Shown here in pieces: positions 23,278-36,955 of a stretch of 64,000 nt of DNA. Position 1 is the stretch's first letter. Every line of letters begins with the position of its first letter. The notes beneath the pieces are model-generated. The model did not search any database, was not told the origin of the DNA, and was given only the letters and a program-made list of their open reading frames with translations. The DNA lies in contig NZ_CBDDGH010000001.1 in assembly GCF_965227725.1 (NCBI RefSeq), positions 744,001 through 808,000 on the forward strand. Direction: 5' to 3'. Both the position numbers and the translations under genes were made by a program. The DNA comes from Shimia sp965227725. Its GTDB lineage: Bacteria; Pseudomonadota; Alphaproteobacteria; Rhodobacterales; Rhodobacteraceae.

Positions 23278-23976
23278 CTAGCCGTCTTCAGACAACGCAT
23301 TTCCTGCGTCTGCTAGAATTTTTCGGCGCTGGTAGATCTGGCGTCTCTCTGTCGGTCCACCGTTGGTTAAAGTGCTGCCAAGTCTTTCCGTTTCACTGGA
23401 AAAATCTCTCGAAACGAACAGGTCAACTTTTGTCGATCGACCAGCAAAATCAAAGTCAACATCGACTTCAGCGTAGTAAGTAGATGATCCAACCAACTTT
23501 GGACCAAAGTTAATACTACGCATCTTTTCTTTGTGATGTCCGGCAAAGTACTTTTGCCATTCAGCCTCCTGGACAAGGGAAAACTCAACGTTGCGAAGAA
23601 GGGCAACACATGTTCTCGGTTGGCACCCTGGGAACGCAACTTTCCAATAGTTTTTCGGGTAGTCAGCGTCATAGAAAATGATATTCATTGCCTCTAAGCC
23701 GACGGGATCGAACCACTTCACAAGCTTTTCCAAGCGGCTTTCCCGGGAGTCATTTGGCCCCATGCCTTTGATCCAATCCACAGCGTATGTGCTAGAAGCT
23801 TCTAGATCCTCACCAAGCAAAACTTCTAAGGCTTCAATCGAAAGGTCCAAAGCTCTGTAGGTTTCAACGGCCAGCTGATCGTCGGTCTCTTCGTTTGGGC
23901 TCAGCCAAAGCCAAAATCCGCTAACGATCGCTGCTACACAGACCGCAATGGACCACAACCGCACTCTCCGATCCAT
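23278..23976 (-). CDS. Membrane-anchored or exported hypothetical protein
   Basis: A 232-residue protein of unknown function. Residues 5-25 are a hydrophobic segment ('RLWSIAVCVAAIVSGFWLWL') after a positive MDRRVR start, so it is either a signal anchor or an uncleaved export signal. The rest is soluble, acidic and rich in aromatic residues, with two cysteines close together in 'FPGCQPRTCVALL' that could form a disulfide in the periplasm. A GAGAGGCGGG ribosome site precedes the ATG. Base composition is lower in G+C than the flanking conserved genes, hinting at a strain-variable locus. No family recognised. Confidence 0.65.
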   Translation of the reverse strand: MDRRVRLWSIAVCVAAIVSGFWLWLSPNEETDDQLAVETYRALDLSIEALEVLLGEDLEASSTYAVDWIKGMGPNDSRESRLEKLVKWFDPVGLEAMNIIFYDADYPKNYWKVAFPGCQPRTCVALLRNVEFSLVQEAEWQKYFAGHHKEKMRSINFGPKLVGSSTYYAEVDVDFDFAGRSTKVDLFVSRDFSSETERLGSTLTNGGPTERRQIYQRRKILADAGNALSEDG

Positions 23977-24198
23977 CCCGCCTCTCTTTCTGCAACGCAG
24001 TTTAGCCCCTGAGAGCTAGTCCTCACAAGTCAGGATACACTTACTCCGATTAAGCGTTGTCGTGACCTTGCCTAAGAGGTGTTGCGGTATTTCCGCAAAA
24101 CGCTGGCAGCGACCTGTCACAATGCTTCCACGAGTGACATAACACAAACGCGAGGATCGCTCCTTGGGGCGTTAAATTTTTGCTATTAAACGTTATTT

Positions 24199-24275
<77 letters not shown>

Positions 24276-24394
24276 ACGCTTTTGATCTTGGGCCATTTTT
24301 GGCTTTGAGATCTGTCGCCCTTCAGGACGTTTTTGTTGTTCTGAAGGTATTCTTTGTATCGTTTTGAGAGATGTTTTTTTTGAGCTATTTTCTA

Positions 24395-24513
24395 GGTTTG
24401 GCGATGACCTACTCTCCCACAGCTTAAGCAGCAGTACCATCGGCGCTACGGTGCTTAACGGCCGGGTTCGGGATGGGACCGGGTGTTTCACTCGCGCTAT
24501 GATCACCAAACCG
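24395..24513 (-). rRNA. 5S ribosomal RNA
   Basis: On the minus strand the sequence carries conserved 5S blocks such as 'CCCATCCCGAACCCGG' and 'GAGAGTAGGTCATCGCC', with complementary ends (GGTTTGGTGA and CGCCAAACC). Ends are approximate within a few bases. Confidence 0.93.
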
Positions 24514-24602
24514 AGGAAATAGCTCGGTTTATGTGTTGTCCAAGTCAGTATACTGATTGTTGTGTATGCTTTTGTGTCCGTAAAAGTCTTTCTTTTACTG
24601 GA

Positions 24603-27435
<2,833 letters not shown>

Positions 27436-27960
27436 TCCAGAAAGAGAAAGACTTGCGTCCTTCGTGATCGCAAAAGCTGGCATGCTCGCAATCCTGTTTC
27501 TGAACCAAAAGTCATACTTTCCCGCTCCCTACCCTGGAACCCTCGCTGCCGATGTCGGTCGGCCCCACGAGGAGGATAAGGAACTTATGCAAGATCTCTC
27601 GATCTTGCGGGTTAGTGTACTTGACTTGGACAACTCTGTTCGTTTCAGCAGGGATACGAAGGAGAAGACCGAGGAAACAGTCTTCAATATCGCCTCTCCA
27701 AAAGGAGACCTGACTGAGATCATCCCCGTACTTAGGGCGATCAAACAGTGTTGATTGTTATTCTCAAAACCTCTCATCACTGAGCTGTTTTGGAACAACT
27801 TGTATCTCTCTAAACGATGTCAAAGCTTCTTGCGAAGCTGATGTCCGATTGGACGGCTAAACACTCGCAAGTGCTTAGCGATCTAATCGAGGGTAAATGG
27901 CTTTCGTGAGCTTTGCTTGCAGCAAAACCACTGTCGCCATCACTTCCGAAGGAAGTGATT
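27436..27960. other. Internal transcribed spacer, 23S to tRNA-Ala
   Basis: About 525 bases of spacer without a gene. A 96-codon open frame here has no coding character. It should contain processing and antitermination signals that I cannot define by eye. Confidence 0.6.
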
Positions 27961-28036
27961 TGGTGGAGCCTAGCGGGATCGAACCGCTGACCTCCTGAAT
28001 GCAAATCAGGCGCTCTCCCAGCTGAGCTAAGGCCCC
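27961..28036 (-). tRNA. tRNA-Ala (UGC)
   Basis: A 76-base cloverleaf on the minus strand: GGGGCCT acceptor, anticodon TGC in 'TTTGCAT', T arm GGTTCGATCC, encoded CCA. Lies in the spacer between 16S and 23S. Confidence 0.96.
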
Positions 28037-28056
28037 ATTATCATCCCGAAGGATGG

Positions 28057-28133
<77 letters not shown>

Positions 28134-28273
28134 AGACAGGCCGGCAGGCCTGATGTATTCCTGAAGAGATATGGGGACGGCCTGGTCCGTTTGATATAGA
28201 TCGGCAAAGGTACCGATCTGTTGCTAAGTGCATCCACGAAGTGAGAAAGCGAACTTTCCTACTTGCTAGGTGC

Positions 28274-29742
<1,469 letters not shown>

Positions 29743-30551
29743 AACGCTGTTACCAGCGTATCCTTGACGTTCGAACCTCTGCACATCTCATCCAGGAGGC
29801 TAATCCCGGATGAACTCAAACTGTTCAATGTGCTCAGGTACCAAAGGTACCGAAAGCCACCAAACAGTGAAGCTGTTGTAAACTCTATTATCAGCCGAAG
29901 CCTAAGAGCCGATATGCAGGTGTTTGTTCATCGAAAGAACCAAACCGCCCTCATATCTCTTCAGTGTCATCACAATGTCAAATAACGTCGGAGCCCAAAC
30001 AAGAACCCCAGAGACAAAACCACCAGACCGCGCCGAAAAACCTCCTAGCGCAACCCGCTGATACTGCTCGATATTTCCAGAACTTCCCAACCCAGAGCGC
30101 CGCTCCCTGCCAGTCCGTCCCGCCGTTGTGCGCCTCAGCGCCGCCGGTGAAGGGGGTTCTAAGGTTATCACCCACCAGCCGCAAGCGCTTTTTTCACTTT
30201 TTTCCCAAATTCAAAAACTTTCTTGCAAAAATAAACAATATCAACGACTTAACCACACGCAACCTCACCAAAAACCCCACAAAACAACCCCAAATCCCAA
30301 CAAAACAACCTTATCCACAGAGTAACCCACAGACTCGACGAAAGACTCGACAGAGAGTCAGTCAAAGACTCGCCAGAGATCCGCTGAAGACTCGCTCCAA
30401 AATGAGGACAGCGTTCCGAAACACACCACGCAACACCAAACACAAACGTCGGTATCGCGTCGGTAACGCGTACGTTTCGCGGAGGTGGAAGATTCTGACT
30501 GCCAAGACCAACGAACGCTGAAAGGCAGATTCCGCAACGGGGGGCAGAATG
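29743..30551. other. Upstream region of the rRNA operon
   Basis: About 800 bases with no supported gene. A 185-codon plus-strand frame (29964-30521) is low complexity (Lys, Thr, Asn, Pro, Arg) without a ribosome site and is rejected. The rRNA promoters should lie within this stretch on the minus strand. A skewed A/C-rich tract at 30220-30320 leads into a DnaA box and a cluster of GANTC sites. Confidence 0.6.
30249..30393. promoter_or_regulatory. DnaA box plus phased GANTC cluster
   Basis: A perfect DnaA box TTATCCACA lies at 30311-30319, with a one-mismatch box TTAACCACA at 30249-30257. Immediately beside it are five GANTC sites (starts 30332, 30344, 30355, 30367, 30389) spaced 11-12 or 22 bases, four of them inside a repeated GACTCG. 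GANTC is the target of the cell-cycle methyltransferase CcrM in alphaproteobacteria. This suggests cell-cycle-linked control or an origin-like element; function is inferred. Confidence 0.55.
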
Positions 30552-30593
30552 CAAAAAGGGCTGCCCCGCTCTATATGAGCGAAGGCAGCCCTT
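30552..30593 (-). terminator. Terminator downstream of the SDR gene
   Basis: A long hairpin with outer arms AAGGGCTGCC/GGCAGCCCTT and inner arms CGCTC/GAGCG, followed on the minus strand by TTT. It lies about 50 bases after the SDR stop. Confidence 0.85.
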
Positions 30594-30641
30594 GGCGCCA
30601 AACTGGCGGCGGCCGGGGGAGGGAAACAGCCGCCGTCCGGG

Positions 30642-31373
30642 TTATGGCTGCTGACGCGTTGCGGTGATCACCACGTCGCGGATGTTCACGCCCTGAGGCT
30701 GGGCATACATAAAGGCTGCGGTGCGGGCGATGTCGTCTGCAACCAACACGCCACCCATGCTGTCTTTCCAGGCTTCATAGCCGTCGATGATCTCCTGATC
30801 GGTGGTGTGACCCAGAAGTTCGGTTTCCACGGCACCGGGGCAGAGGCTCATCACGCGCACATTTGCGTCGGCCACTTCTTCGCGCACGTTTTCACTGATC
30901 GCGGAGACCGCAAATTTGGTGCCCACATATGCGGCGTGGTTCGGGAAGGATTTTTTGCCCGCAATAGAGGAGACGTTGATGATGGTGCCGCTGTTGCGCG
31001 CCTTCATGTCACCAAGCACGGCCTGCATGCCATTGAGCAGAGCAACAACATTGAGGTCATACATGCGCTGCCATTCCACAGGATCCTGCGTATCGATCTG
31101 CCCCAGCAGCATCACGCCTGCGTTGTTGACCAGACAATCCACCGGACCGTAGGCGGCCTCTGCCTCGGTGATCGCGGCGCGGAAAGCGGCGGCATCGGTC
31201 ACATCCACCTTGCGGCAGAGCGCATTGGGCAGACCCAGCGCTTCGATTTTCTCAACGCGACGCGCAACCAGCAGCAAAGGGTGGCCCGCTTCGGAGAAAC
31301 GCTTTGCCATGGCGGCCCCGATACCGGAGCTGGCACCAGTGATAACAATAAGACCTTTGGTGTGTTCGGACAT
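30642..31373 (-). CDS. Short-chain dehydrogenase/reductase
   Basis: A 243-residue classical SDR. The cofactor loop is 'VITGASSGIGAAMAKR' (about 10-25), 'VNNAGVMLLG' follows, and the catalytic Ser and Tyr-x3-Lys are in 'NVSSIAGKKSFPNHAAYVGT' and K. An arginine pair after the second beta strand ('LVARRVEKIE') suggests NADP preference. The start at 31373 follows GGAGAGTGAA; an ATG twelve bases upstream is possible. Substrate unknown; proteins of this type are often annotated as 3-hydroxy acid dehydrogenase (YdfG-like). Divergent from the AraC regulator, which probably controls it. Confidence 0.9.
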   Translation of the reverse strand: MSEHTKGLIVITGASSGIGAAMAKRFSEAGHPLLLVARRVEKIEALGLPNALCRKVDVTDAAAFRAAITEAEAAYGPVDCLVNNAGVMLLGQIDTQDPVEWQRMYDLNVVALLNGMQAVLGDMKARNSGTIINVSSIAGKKSFPNHAAYVGTKFAVSAISENVREEVADANVRVMSLCPGAVETELLGHTTDQEIIDGYEAWKDSMGGVLVADDIARTAAFMYAQPQGVNIRDVVITATRQQP

Positions 31374-31571
31374 TTCACTCTCCATATGATGTGCGGCTCT
31401 GGGCCGTTTGTTCTGACAGGGAGATAGGACCATTGGCGCATTTGGTGAATGATGCATTCTGTCGAAGACTTGCGCATTCCTATCAATTGGGCGCAAAAGC
31501 CCCGAGACGATCGGACAAAACATGATCTATTGCACCTCAGGCACATGAGGTTTGGCACAAGGAGCCAGAGA

Positions 31572-32456
31572 ATGCAGCATTTGGAAGCGGTGAAAGCACA
31601 GCATGGCTTTGGCCCCGGAGCGGGGTATGTGGCAACGCAGCTGCCGCAGGTGCAGTTCTTCTGGTCGACACAGACCGTGCCGCGCGCGCCGCTGATCTAT
31701 AATGCGGGCATTGTGCTGATCCTGCAGGGCCATAAGATCGGCTATCTGGGCGATCACGTCTTTACCTATGATCCGGATCATTATCTGGTGGTCAGCCTGC
31801 CCACGCCGTTTGACTGTGCCACCTTTGCCACCGCAGAGGATCCGATGCTGGGGCTGTTCATCAATATTGAGCCTGCGGAGCTGCGCAGCCTTGCGCCTCT
31901 GGTGGACAGCGACACATTGAGCCCAACGGCGGCGCCTTTGGGGCTGTCCCCTGCCCCGGCGGATGCCGAACTGAAAGGATCGGTTGACCGGCTGCTCAAG
32001 GCGCTGTGTTCGGAGGCGGAAAGTCAGGCTTTGGGCAATGGCATTGTGCGCGAGATTCTGTTTCACGCACTTAAAGGCCCCCATGGTCCGGCGCTGCAGG
32101 CCTTGGCCAAGTCTGATTCACATTATGACCGGGTGGCGCGCAGCATCACGTTGATCCGCGAGCACTACCCCGACAACATCAGCGTGGATGCTTTGGCGGA
32201 AACCGCAGGCATGAGCGCGCCGGTGTTTTACCGCGCGTTCAAGAGCATCACGGGATCATCCCCCTTGCAGTATCTGAAGGCCACACGCCTGAGCCGGGCC
32301 AAAGGGCTGTTGCTGGAAGGCGGCATAGGGGTGGCCGAGGCGGCGCATCGGGTGGGATATGAAAACGCGGCCCATTTCAGCCGCGAATTCAAAAAGCATT
32401 TTCAGGTCAGCCCCAAAGAGGCGCAATCGTCGGGCTATCATCCGATTGATCTGTGA
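31572..32456 (+). CDS. AraC-family transcriptional regulator
   Basis: A 294-residue regulator with an N-terminal cupin-like AraC_N domain (about 15-175; 'YNAGIVLILQGHKIGYLGD', 'YLVVSLPTPFDC') and a C-terminal double helix-turn-helix (about 200-294; 'ISVDALAETAGMSAPVFYRA', 'VAEAAHRVGYENAAHFSREF'). The AraC_N subtype and its divergent pairing with an oxidoreductase match regulators that activate a neighbouring SDR or aldo/keto reductase gene. The start at 31572 is chosen for AAGGAG eight bases upstream; longer starts at 31545 and 31449 exist but lack a ribosome site. Confidence 0.88.
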   Translation: MQHLEAVKAQHGFGPGAGYVATQLPQVQFFWSTQTVPRAPLIYNAGIVLILQGHKIGYLGDHVFTYDPDHYLVVSLPTPFDCATFATAEDPMLGLFINIEPAELRSLAPLVDSDTLSPTAAPLGLSPAPADAELKGSVDRLLKALCSEAESQALGNGIVREILFHALKGPHGPALQALAKSDSHYDRVARSITLIREHYPDNISVDALAETAGMSAPVFYRAFKSITGSSPLQYLKATRLSRAKGLLLEGGIGVAEAAHRVGYENAAHFSREFKKHFQVSPKEAQSSGYHPIDL

Positions 32457-32547
32457 TCGCCCGACAGTGATCTGCGAGGGCCGGTTTAAAGCACCGTCCT
32501 GAAAATCTGAAACGCTTGGTCTCCACCGAGGCGCAGGAGGCGAAGCC

Positions 32548-32611
32548 GACCAGCCCCCGACCCTCCCCCAAGGGAGGGGGCTTCACCCCCACCCAGGGTC
32601 GGGGGCTGGTC
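32548..32611. repeat. GC-rich inverted repeat, probable bidirectional terminator
   Basis: Seventeen-base perfect arms (GACCAGCCCCCGACCCT and its complement) enclose a second CCCCC/GGGGG stem. It lies between the convergent araC and chemoreceptor genes, where a shared terminator is expected, although there is no U run. It may also belong to a dispersed REP-like family, which would need a genome scan. Confidence 0.7.
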
Positions 32612-32654
32612 TATCTGACCCGCTACTGGCGTTGCAGATTTGTTGAGCGATGAT

Positions 32655-34646
32655 CTAGAACTCCGCCCAAATGTCTGCCGCTGCGCTGCCATCATCAAAG
32701 GTGATCGCCGGGGCCGCCGCAGCAGCCGTGGCAGCCGCCGGGGCTGCGGGCTTGGGCTTGGAGGTTTCGACCTTGGCCTTGGCGGGCGCGGGTTTCGGCT
32801 TTGGCTTCGGTTTCGGTGCAGAGGCGGACTTGGCGGGCGCATCATTGGCTGCGGCCGCTGGAGCCTCTTCGGCAGTCTCAACAACTGGGGGCGTCGGACG
32901 TTTGCGCGCCGCTGCATCAATATTGAAACGACCCACCAGATCCGCAAGCTGCGTGGCATCGCCTTTGAGCATGTGGCCCGCGGCAGTAGCCTCTTCGACC
33001 ATGGCTGCGTTTTTCTGTGTGACCAGATCAAGCTGGGAAACTCCGGCGTTGATTTCACCCAGACTTGCGGATTGCTCCACCGCGCCTTCGGCGATGTCAG
33101 ACACCATCTGGGAAATGCTCGCCACACGTTCGGTAATGCTGTTGAAGGATTCGCCGCCCTTGCCCACCAGCTCAACGCCCTGTGCCACCAGTTTGGAGGA
33201 GTCTTCGATCAGGTTTTTGATTTCCATCGCCGCCTCAGAAGAGCTGTGGGCCAGGTTGCGCACCTCGGAGGCCACAACCGCAAAGCCACGGCCCGCATCC
33301 CCGGCGCGTGCGGCCTCAACCCCGGCGTTCAGGGCCAGCAGGTTGGTCTGAAAGGCGATGTCATCAATCACCGAGATGATCTGTGCGATCTGGCTGGAGC
33401 TGCGTTCGATTTCGGTCATGGCCTGAACCGCGTTCTGCACCACGGCGCCGCTGCGTTCGGCCTCTGATTTGGCCTCATCCATGGCGCTTTCCACGCTGCG
33501 GGCGCCTTCGGCGGCGGCTTTCACAGAGGTGGTCAGATCATCCAGCGCGGCGGCGGTTTCTTCCAATGTGGCCGCCTGGCTTTCGGTGCGTTTGGAGAGA
33601 TCGTCAGAAGCCTGGCTGATTTCACCAGCGCCATTGCGGATAGAGCCTGCGGCCTCGATCACCTCGGTCATGGTCTGGCTCAGGTTGGCGATGGAGGCGT
33701 TAAAATCTGTTCGCAGCGCTTCGTAATGCTCCGGGAAGGAGGTGGTGATATTGGCCGCCAGATCCCCTTTGGACAGGCTAGAGAGATGGGCGGAAAGCGT
33801 CTGCACCACCTCGCTCTGGGCGGCATCGATGCGTTTTTGCTGCTCTTCCAACTCGCCTTGACGCACCAGCGCATCGCGGAACACCGCCACCGAGCGGGCC
33901 ATATCCCCCACCTCGTTTTTGGTTTCCGTGAAGGGGATGTCGCTGTCGGTGTCGCCATCCGCCATGGTGCCCATGCGGGTGCTGAGCTGATTGAGCGGAC
34001 GGGTCACGCTGCGGGTGATGAAGAAAGCCGCAATCCCCAAAATCAGGAGCGTGCCAGTCAGCGCTGCGATGGCTTCGTTGCGCAGCAGAGCCAGATCGGC
34101 CTCGATGTCAGAGACATAGGCGCCGGTGCCGATCGCCCAGCCCCAGGGCTCAAACTGCAGCGCATATCCCAGCTTGGCCTCCGGCTCGTCGCTGTCCGGT
34201 TTGTTGAAGTGATAGAGCACGCTGCCGTGGCCGGTTTCAAAGGCGGCACTGTAGAGCGCTTCAAACAGGCGCAGACCGTTCACATCCTCCAGATCGCGCT
34301 GGCTGGTGCCGATCCAGTTGGGCCGGTGGGGGTGCACCTGCATGATGTAGTTCTTGTCAAAGACAAAGAGATAACCGGTTCCATCATAGGAAAACGTATT
34401 GAGACGTTCGCGGCCGATGGCCTGTGCCTCTTCCAGCGTGTAGGCACCGGATTGCACGCCGGCGTGCAGATCGTCGAGCAGGCTCGCGCCGATTTCCGTG
34501 ATGTGGTGCAGTTCCTTCTCGCGCATGGTCTCGATGGAGCTGCGCATGTGGCTCTGCAGGATGGTGGTCAGGCCAACGGACAGGGCAAGCGCCAGCACCG
34601 CAAGCGCCACGATGCGGGTGGACAGTTTGGAAAAGAAAATAGGCAT
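32655..34646 (-). CDS. Methyl-accepting chemotaxis protein (sCache–HAMP–MCP)
   Basis: A 663-residue chemoreceptor. An N-terminal membrane segment (about 10-30, 'RIVALAVLALALSVGLTTIL') precedes a periplasmic single-Cache domain (about 35-185; 'GYLFVFDKNYIMQVHPHRPN', 'GWAIGTGAYVSDIEADLAL'). A second membrane segment is near 190-210, a HAMP domain follows, and the cytoplasmic signalling hairpin tip is 'FQTNLLALNAGVEAARAGDA' with 'GRGFAVVASEVRNLA'. A Lys/Pro/Ala-rich linker leads to the tail 'IWAEF', which fits the xWxxF pentapeptide that tethers CheR/CheB. Paralogue of the next gene. Ligand unknown; sCache domains often bind small organic acids. Confidence 0.94.
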   Translation of the reverse strand: MPIFFSKLSTRIVALAVLALALSVGLTTILQSHMRSSIETMREKELHHITEIGASLLDDLHAGVQSGAYTLEEAQAIGRERLNTFSYDGTGYLFVFDKNYIMQVHPHRPNWIGTSQRDLEDVNGLRLFEALYSAAFETGHGSVLYHFNKPDSDEPEAKLGYALQFEPWGWAIGTGAYVSDIEADLALLRNEAIAALTGTLLILGIAAFFITRSVTRPLNQLSTRMGTMADGDTDSDIPFTETKNEVGDMARSVAVFRDALVRQGELEEQQKRIDAAQSEVVQTLSAHLSSLSKGDLAANITTSFPEHYEALRTDFNASIANLSQTMTEVIEAAGSIRNGAGEISQASDDLSKRTESQAATLEETAAALDDLTTSVKAAAEGARSVESAMDEAKSEAERSGAVVQNAVQAMTEIERSSSQIAQIISVIDDIAFQTNLLALNAGVEAARAGDAGRGFAVVASEVRNLAHSSSEAAMEIKNLIEDSSKLVAQGVELVGKGGESFNSITERVASISQMVSDIAEGAVEQSASLGEINAGVSQLDLVTQKNAAMVEEATAAGHMLKGDATQLADLVGRFNIDAAARKRPTPPVVETAEEAPAAAANDAPAKSASAPKPKPKPKPAPAKAKVETSKPKPAAPAAATAAAAAPAITFDDGSAAADIWAEF

Positions 34647-34955
34647 AATTTGGCGGCCCCGATTTAGAAAAGAGTGTGCTTACTTTTTTGGTAGGACCGC
34701 AGAGGTTAAGGCCGGCTTACTGGGTATCATTGAGCAGGGCATTTGGGGCTCGGATGGGACGATCCTCGGCGAAGTGCACAAAAAACGCGCAAAGTTGAGA
34801 CGCGGAAAGCGGTGCGTTTTCAGATGATAAACTCACCTTTGAGTTGTGCGTCTCTCGCCCTCACCTGAATACAGAAAATTCTTCCGATTCCAGACGGTTT
34901 TTGCGGATTTGGCGCGGGGGTGGCGGAATGCCCTTGGATGGCTGGGGCGATGCAA
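34647..34955. other. Spacer between the two chemoreceptor genes
   Basis: About 310 bases, no gene seen. It should hold the promoter of the downstream chemoreceptor gene, because a terminator separates it from the upstream paralogue. A large plus-strand frame crossing this region is antisense to the receptor gene and is rejected. Confidence 0.5.
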
Positions 34956-34986
34956 TGAAAAACGCGGCCCCTGAGGGACCGCGTTC
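34956..34986 (-). terminator. Terminator after the second chemoreceptor gene
   Basis: Stem AACGCGG/CCGCGTT with inner CCC/GGG pairs; on the minus strand it is followed by TTTTTC. It lies 26 bases downstream of the stop at 35012. Confidence 0.8.
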
Positions 34987-35011
34987 TTCGTGGTGTAGGA
35001 GGGCAGAGGGT

Positions 35012-36955
35012 TTAGAATTCAGCCCAGATGTCAGCCGCTGCATTGCCATCATCAAAGGTGATCGCTGCCGGTTGGCGCGCAGGCTCGGCCTTAGCAGGCT
35101 GCTCTGCAGCGGGTTTGGGCGCTGCCGGTTTTGGTGCTGCGGCCTTTGGTTTGGCAGCAGGTTTGGCGGCTGGCTTCTCAGAAGAGGTCACAGCTTTCAC
35201 CACAGGGCGCTTGGCTTTGGCGGCGCCCAGGTCGAAGTTGTTGACCAGATCCACCAGACGCGCGGCATCGCTTTTGAGCAGGTGGCCGGCGGCGGTGGCC
35301 TCTTCGACCATGGCGGCGTTTTTCTGGGTCACATGATCCAGCTGGGACACACCGGCGTTGATTTCGCCCAGACCGGTGGATTGCTCCACCGCGCCTTCGG
35401 CGATGCCCGACACCATCTGGGAAATCTTGACGACCCGTTCCACAATGCTGCCCAGCGCTTCGCCGGTTTTGCCAACCAGATCCACACCGCGTTCCACGTG
35501 TTTGGAAGATTCATCAATCAGCGCCTTGATCTCGTTTGCCGCCTCAGAGGAGCTGTGCGCGAGCTGGCGCACCTCGGATGCCACAACCGCAAAGCCTCGG
35601 CCAGCGTCGCCTGCGCGGGCGGCCTCCACCCCGGCGTTCAGCGCCAGCAGGTTGGTCTGGAAGGCGATGTCGTCAATCACCGAAATGATCTGGGAAATCT
35701 GGCTGGAGCTCTGCTCGATCTCGGTCATGGCTTTGACAGCGCTCTGGACAATCTCGCCGCTGCGCTCCGCTTCGTTTTTGGCGTCCGCCATGGTGGTTTC
35801 CACATCACGCGCGCCGGTGGCGGCGGATTTGACCGAGTCGGTCATGTCATCCAGCGCAGCGGCGGTCTCTTCCAGCGTGGCCGCCTGGCTTTCCGTCCGT
35901 TTGGACAGATCGTCAGAGGCCTGGCTGATCTCATCTGCACCATTGCGGATGGAGCGGGCCGACTCGACCACTTCGGTCATGGTCTGGCTAAGCGTGGTGA
36001 TGGAGGAGTTGAAGTCCGCACGGAGCGCCTCGTAATGCGACGGGAAGCGCTCGATGATTTTGGCCGACAGATCGCCCTGTGCGAGACGGGACAGGTGGCT
36101 GGAGAGCGTGGTCACAACTTCGCTTTGCGCGGCGTCGCGTTCTTTTTGCTCTTCTTCCAACTCTTTCTGACGCACCAGCGCATCGCGGAACACACCCACG
36201 GTGCGGGCCATGTCGCCCAGCTCGTTCTTCGTTTCGGTGAACGGGATGTCGCCGTCGGTGTCACCCTCAGCCAGATCATTCATGCGGTTGCTGAGTTTGC
36301 CCATCGGGCGGGTGACGCTGCGGGTCAGGACGACGGAGGCCACAACCAGAAGCACCAGTGTGATGCCGAGCACCATCAGCGCCTTGTTGCGGATCACCGC
36401 GATCTCGGCGTCGATGTCGGACACATAAGCGCCGGTGCCGATCACCCAGCCCCAAGGTTCAAAATACCGGATAAAGCCAATTTTGGCTTCCATCACATCG
36501 CTGCCCGGCTTGATGAAGTGATAGATCAGCGTGCCGGCACCGGTGGCGCGGGTGGCGTTCTTCAGCTCCTGATAGACATAGATGCCGTTGGTATCCTGGA
36601 AATCCTTGCGGTTCACACCAACGGTTTCTGGAGCAACCGGATGGGCCTGAATGACGTAGTCATTGTCAAAGGCGTAGACATAGCCATTCTCCCCAAAAGC
36701 CATGTTCGAGAGGCGCTCGCGCGCCAGATCTTTGGCCTCTTCTTCTGTGTAGCGACCCGCTTGAACATCGCTTTCAAGATCTTTGAGCAGGTTCACACCA
36801 ATTTCGGTGATCGCATGCAGCTGTTGGTCACGCATGCTTTCTGCGGTGCGCGTGGCTTGGTTCTGCAGCACGATGGTCAGCACAATCGACAATGCCAGCG
36901 CCAAAGCGGAGAGCGCGGCAATGCGCGTGGAGATTTTGTGAATGAATGAGGGCAT
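35012..36955 (-). CDS. Methyl-accepting chemotaxis protein (paralogue of the adjacent receptor)
   Basis: A 647-residue chemoreceptor with the same domain order as its neighbour: membrane segment at about 9-30, sCache domain ('GYVYAFDNDYVIQAHPVAPE', 'GWVIGTGAYVSDIDAEIAV'), second membrane segment, HAMP, signalling domain ('FQTNLLALNAGVEAARAGDA'), an Ala/Lys/Pro-rich linker and the same tail 'NAAADIWAEF'. The ATG at 36955 is chosen; the open frame upstream adds 36 residues of no receptor character. The signalling domains of the two proteins are almost identical while the sensor domains differ, which suggests tandem duplication followed by ligand divergence. Confidence 0.94.
   Translation of the reverse strand: MPSFIHKISTRIAALSALALALSIVLTIVLQNQATRTAESMRDQQLHAITEIGVNLLKDLESDVQAGRYTEEEAKDLARERLSNMAFGENGYVYAFDNDYVIQAHPVAPETVGVNRKDFQDTNGIYVYQELKNATRATGAGTLIYHFIKPGSDVMEAKIGFIRYFEPWGWVIGTGAYVSDIDAEIAVIRNKALMVLGITLVLLVVASVVLTRSVTRPMGKLSNRMNDLAEGDTDGDIPFTETKNELGDMARTVGVFRDALVRQKELEEEQKERDAAQSEVVTTLSSHLSRLAQGDLSAKIIERFPSHYEALRADFNSSITTLSQTMTEVVESARSIRNGADEISQASDDLSKRTESQAATLEETAAALDDMTDSVKSAATGARDVETTMADAKNEAERSGEIVQSAVKAMTEIEQSSSQISQIISVIDDIAFQTNLLALNAGVEAARAGDAGRGFAVVASEVRQLAHSSSEAANEIKALIDESSKHVERGVDLVGKTGEALGSIVERVVKISQMVSGIAEGAVEQSTGLGEINAGVSQLDHVTQKNAAMVEEATAAGHLLKSDAARLVDLVNNFDLGAAKAKRPVVKAVTSSEKPAAKPAAKPKAAAPKPAAPKPAAEQPAKAEPARQPAAITFDDGNAAADIWAEF

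Noticed and set aside
27464..27754. A 96-codon plus frame in the 23S–tRNA-Ala spacer
   Set aside because: Lies in transcribed spacer with no ribosome site and no homology by eye.
30249..30393. Calling the DnaA-box/GANTC block the chromosomal origin
   Set aside because: Genes on both sides run mostly on the minus strand, with none of the usual origin neighbours; kept only as a regulatory or origin-like candidate.
29964..30521. A 185-codon plus-strand frame upstream of the rRNA operon
   Set aside because: Low complexity, no ribosome site, no recognisable domain; overlaps the probable rrn promoter region.
34844..36949. A 701-codon plus-strand open frame
   Set aside because: It is antisense to the second chemoreceptor gene, whose domains are unmistakable, and has no family resemblance; an effect of GC-rich codon use.
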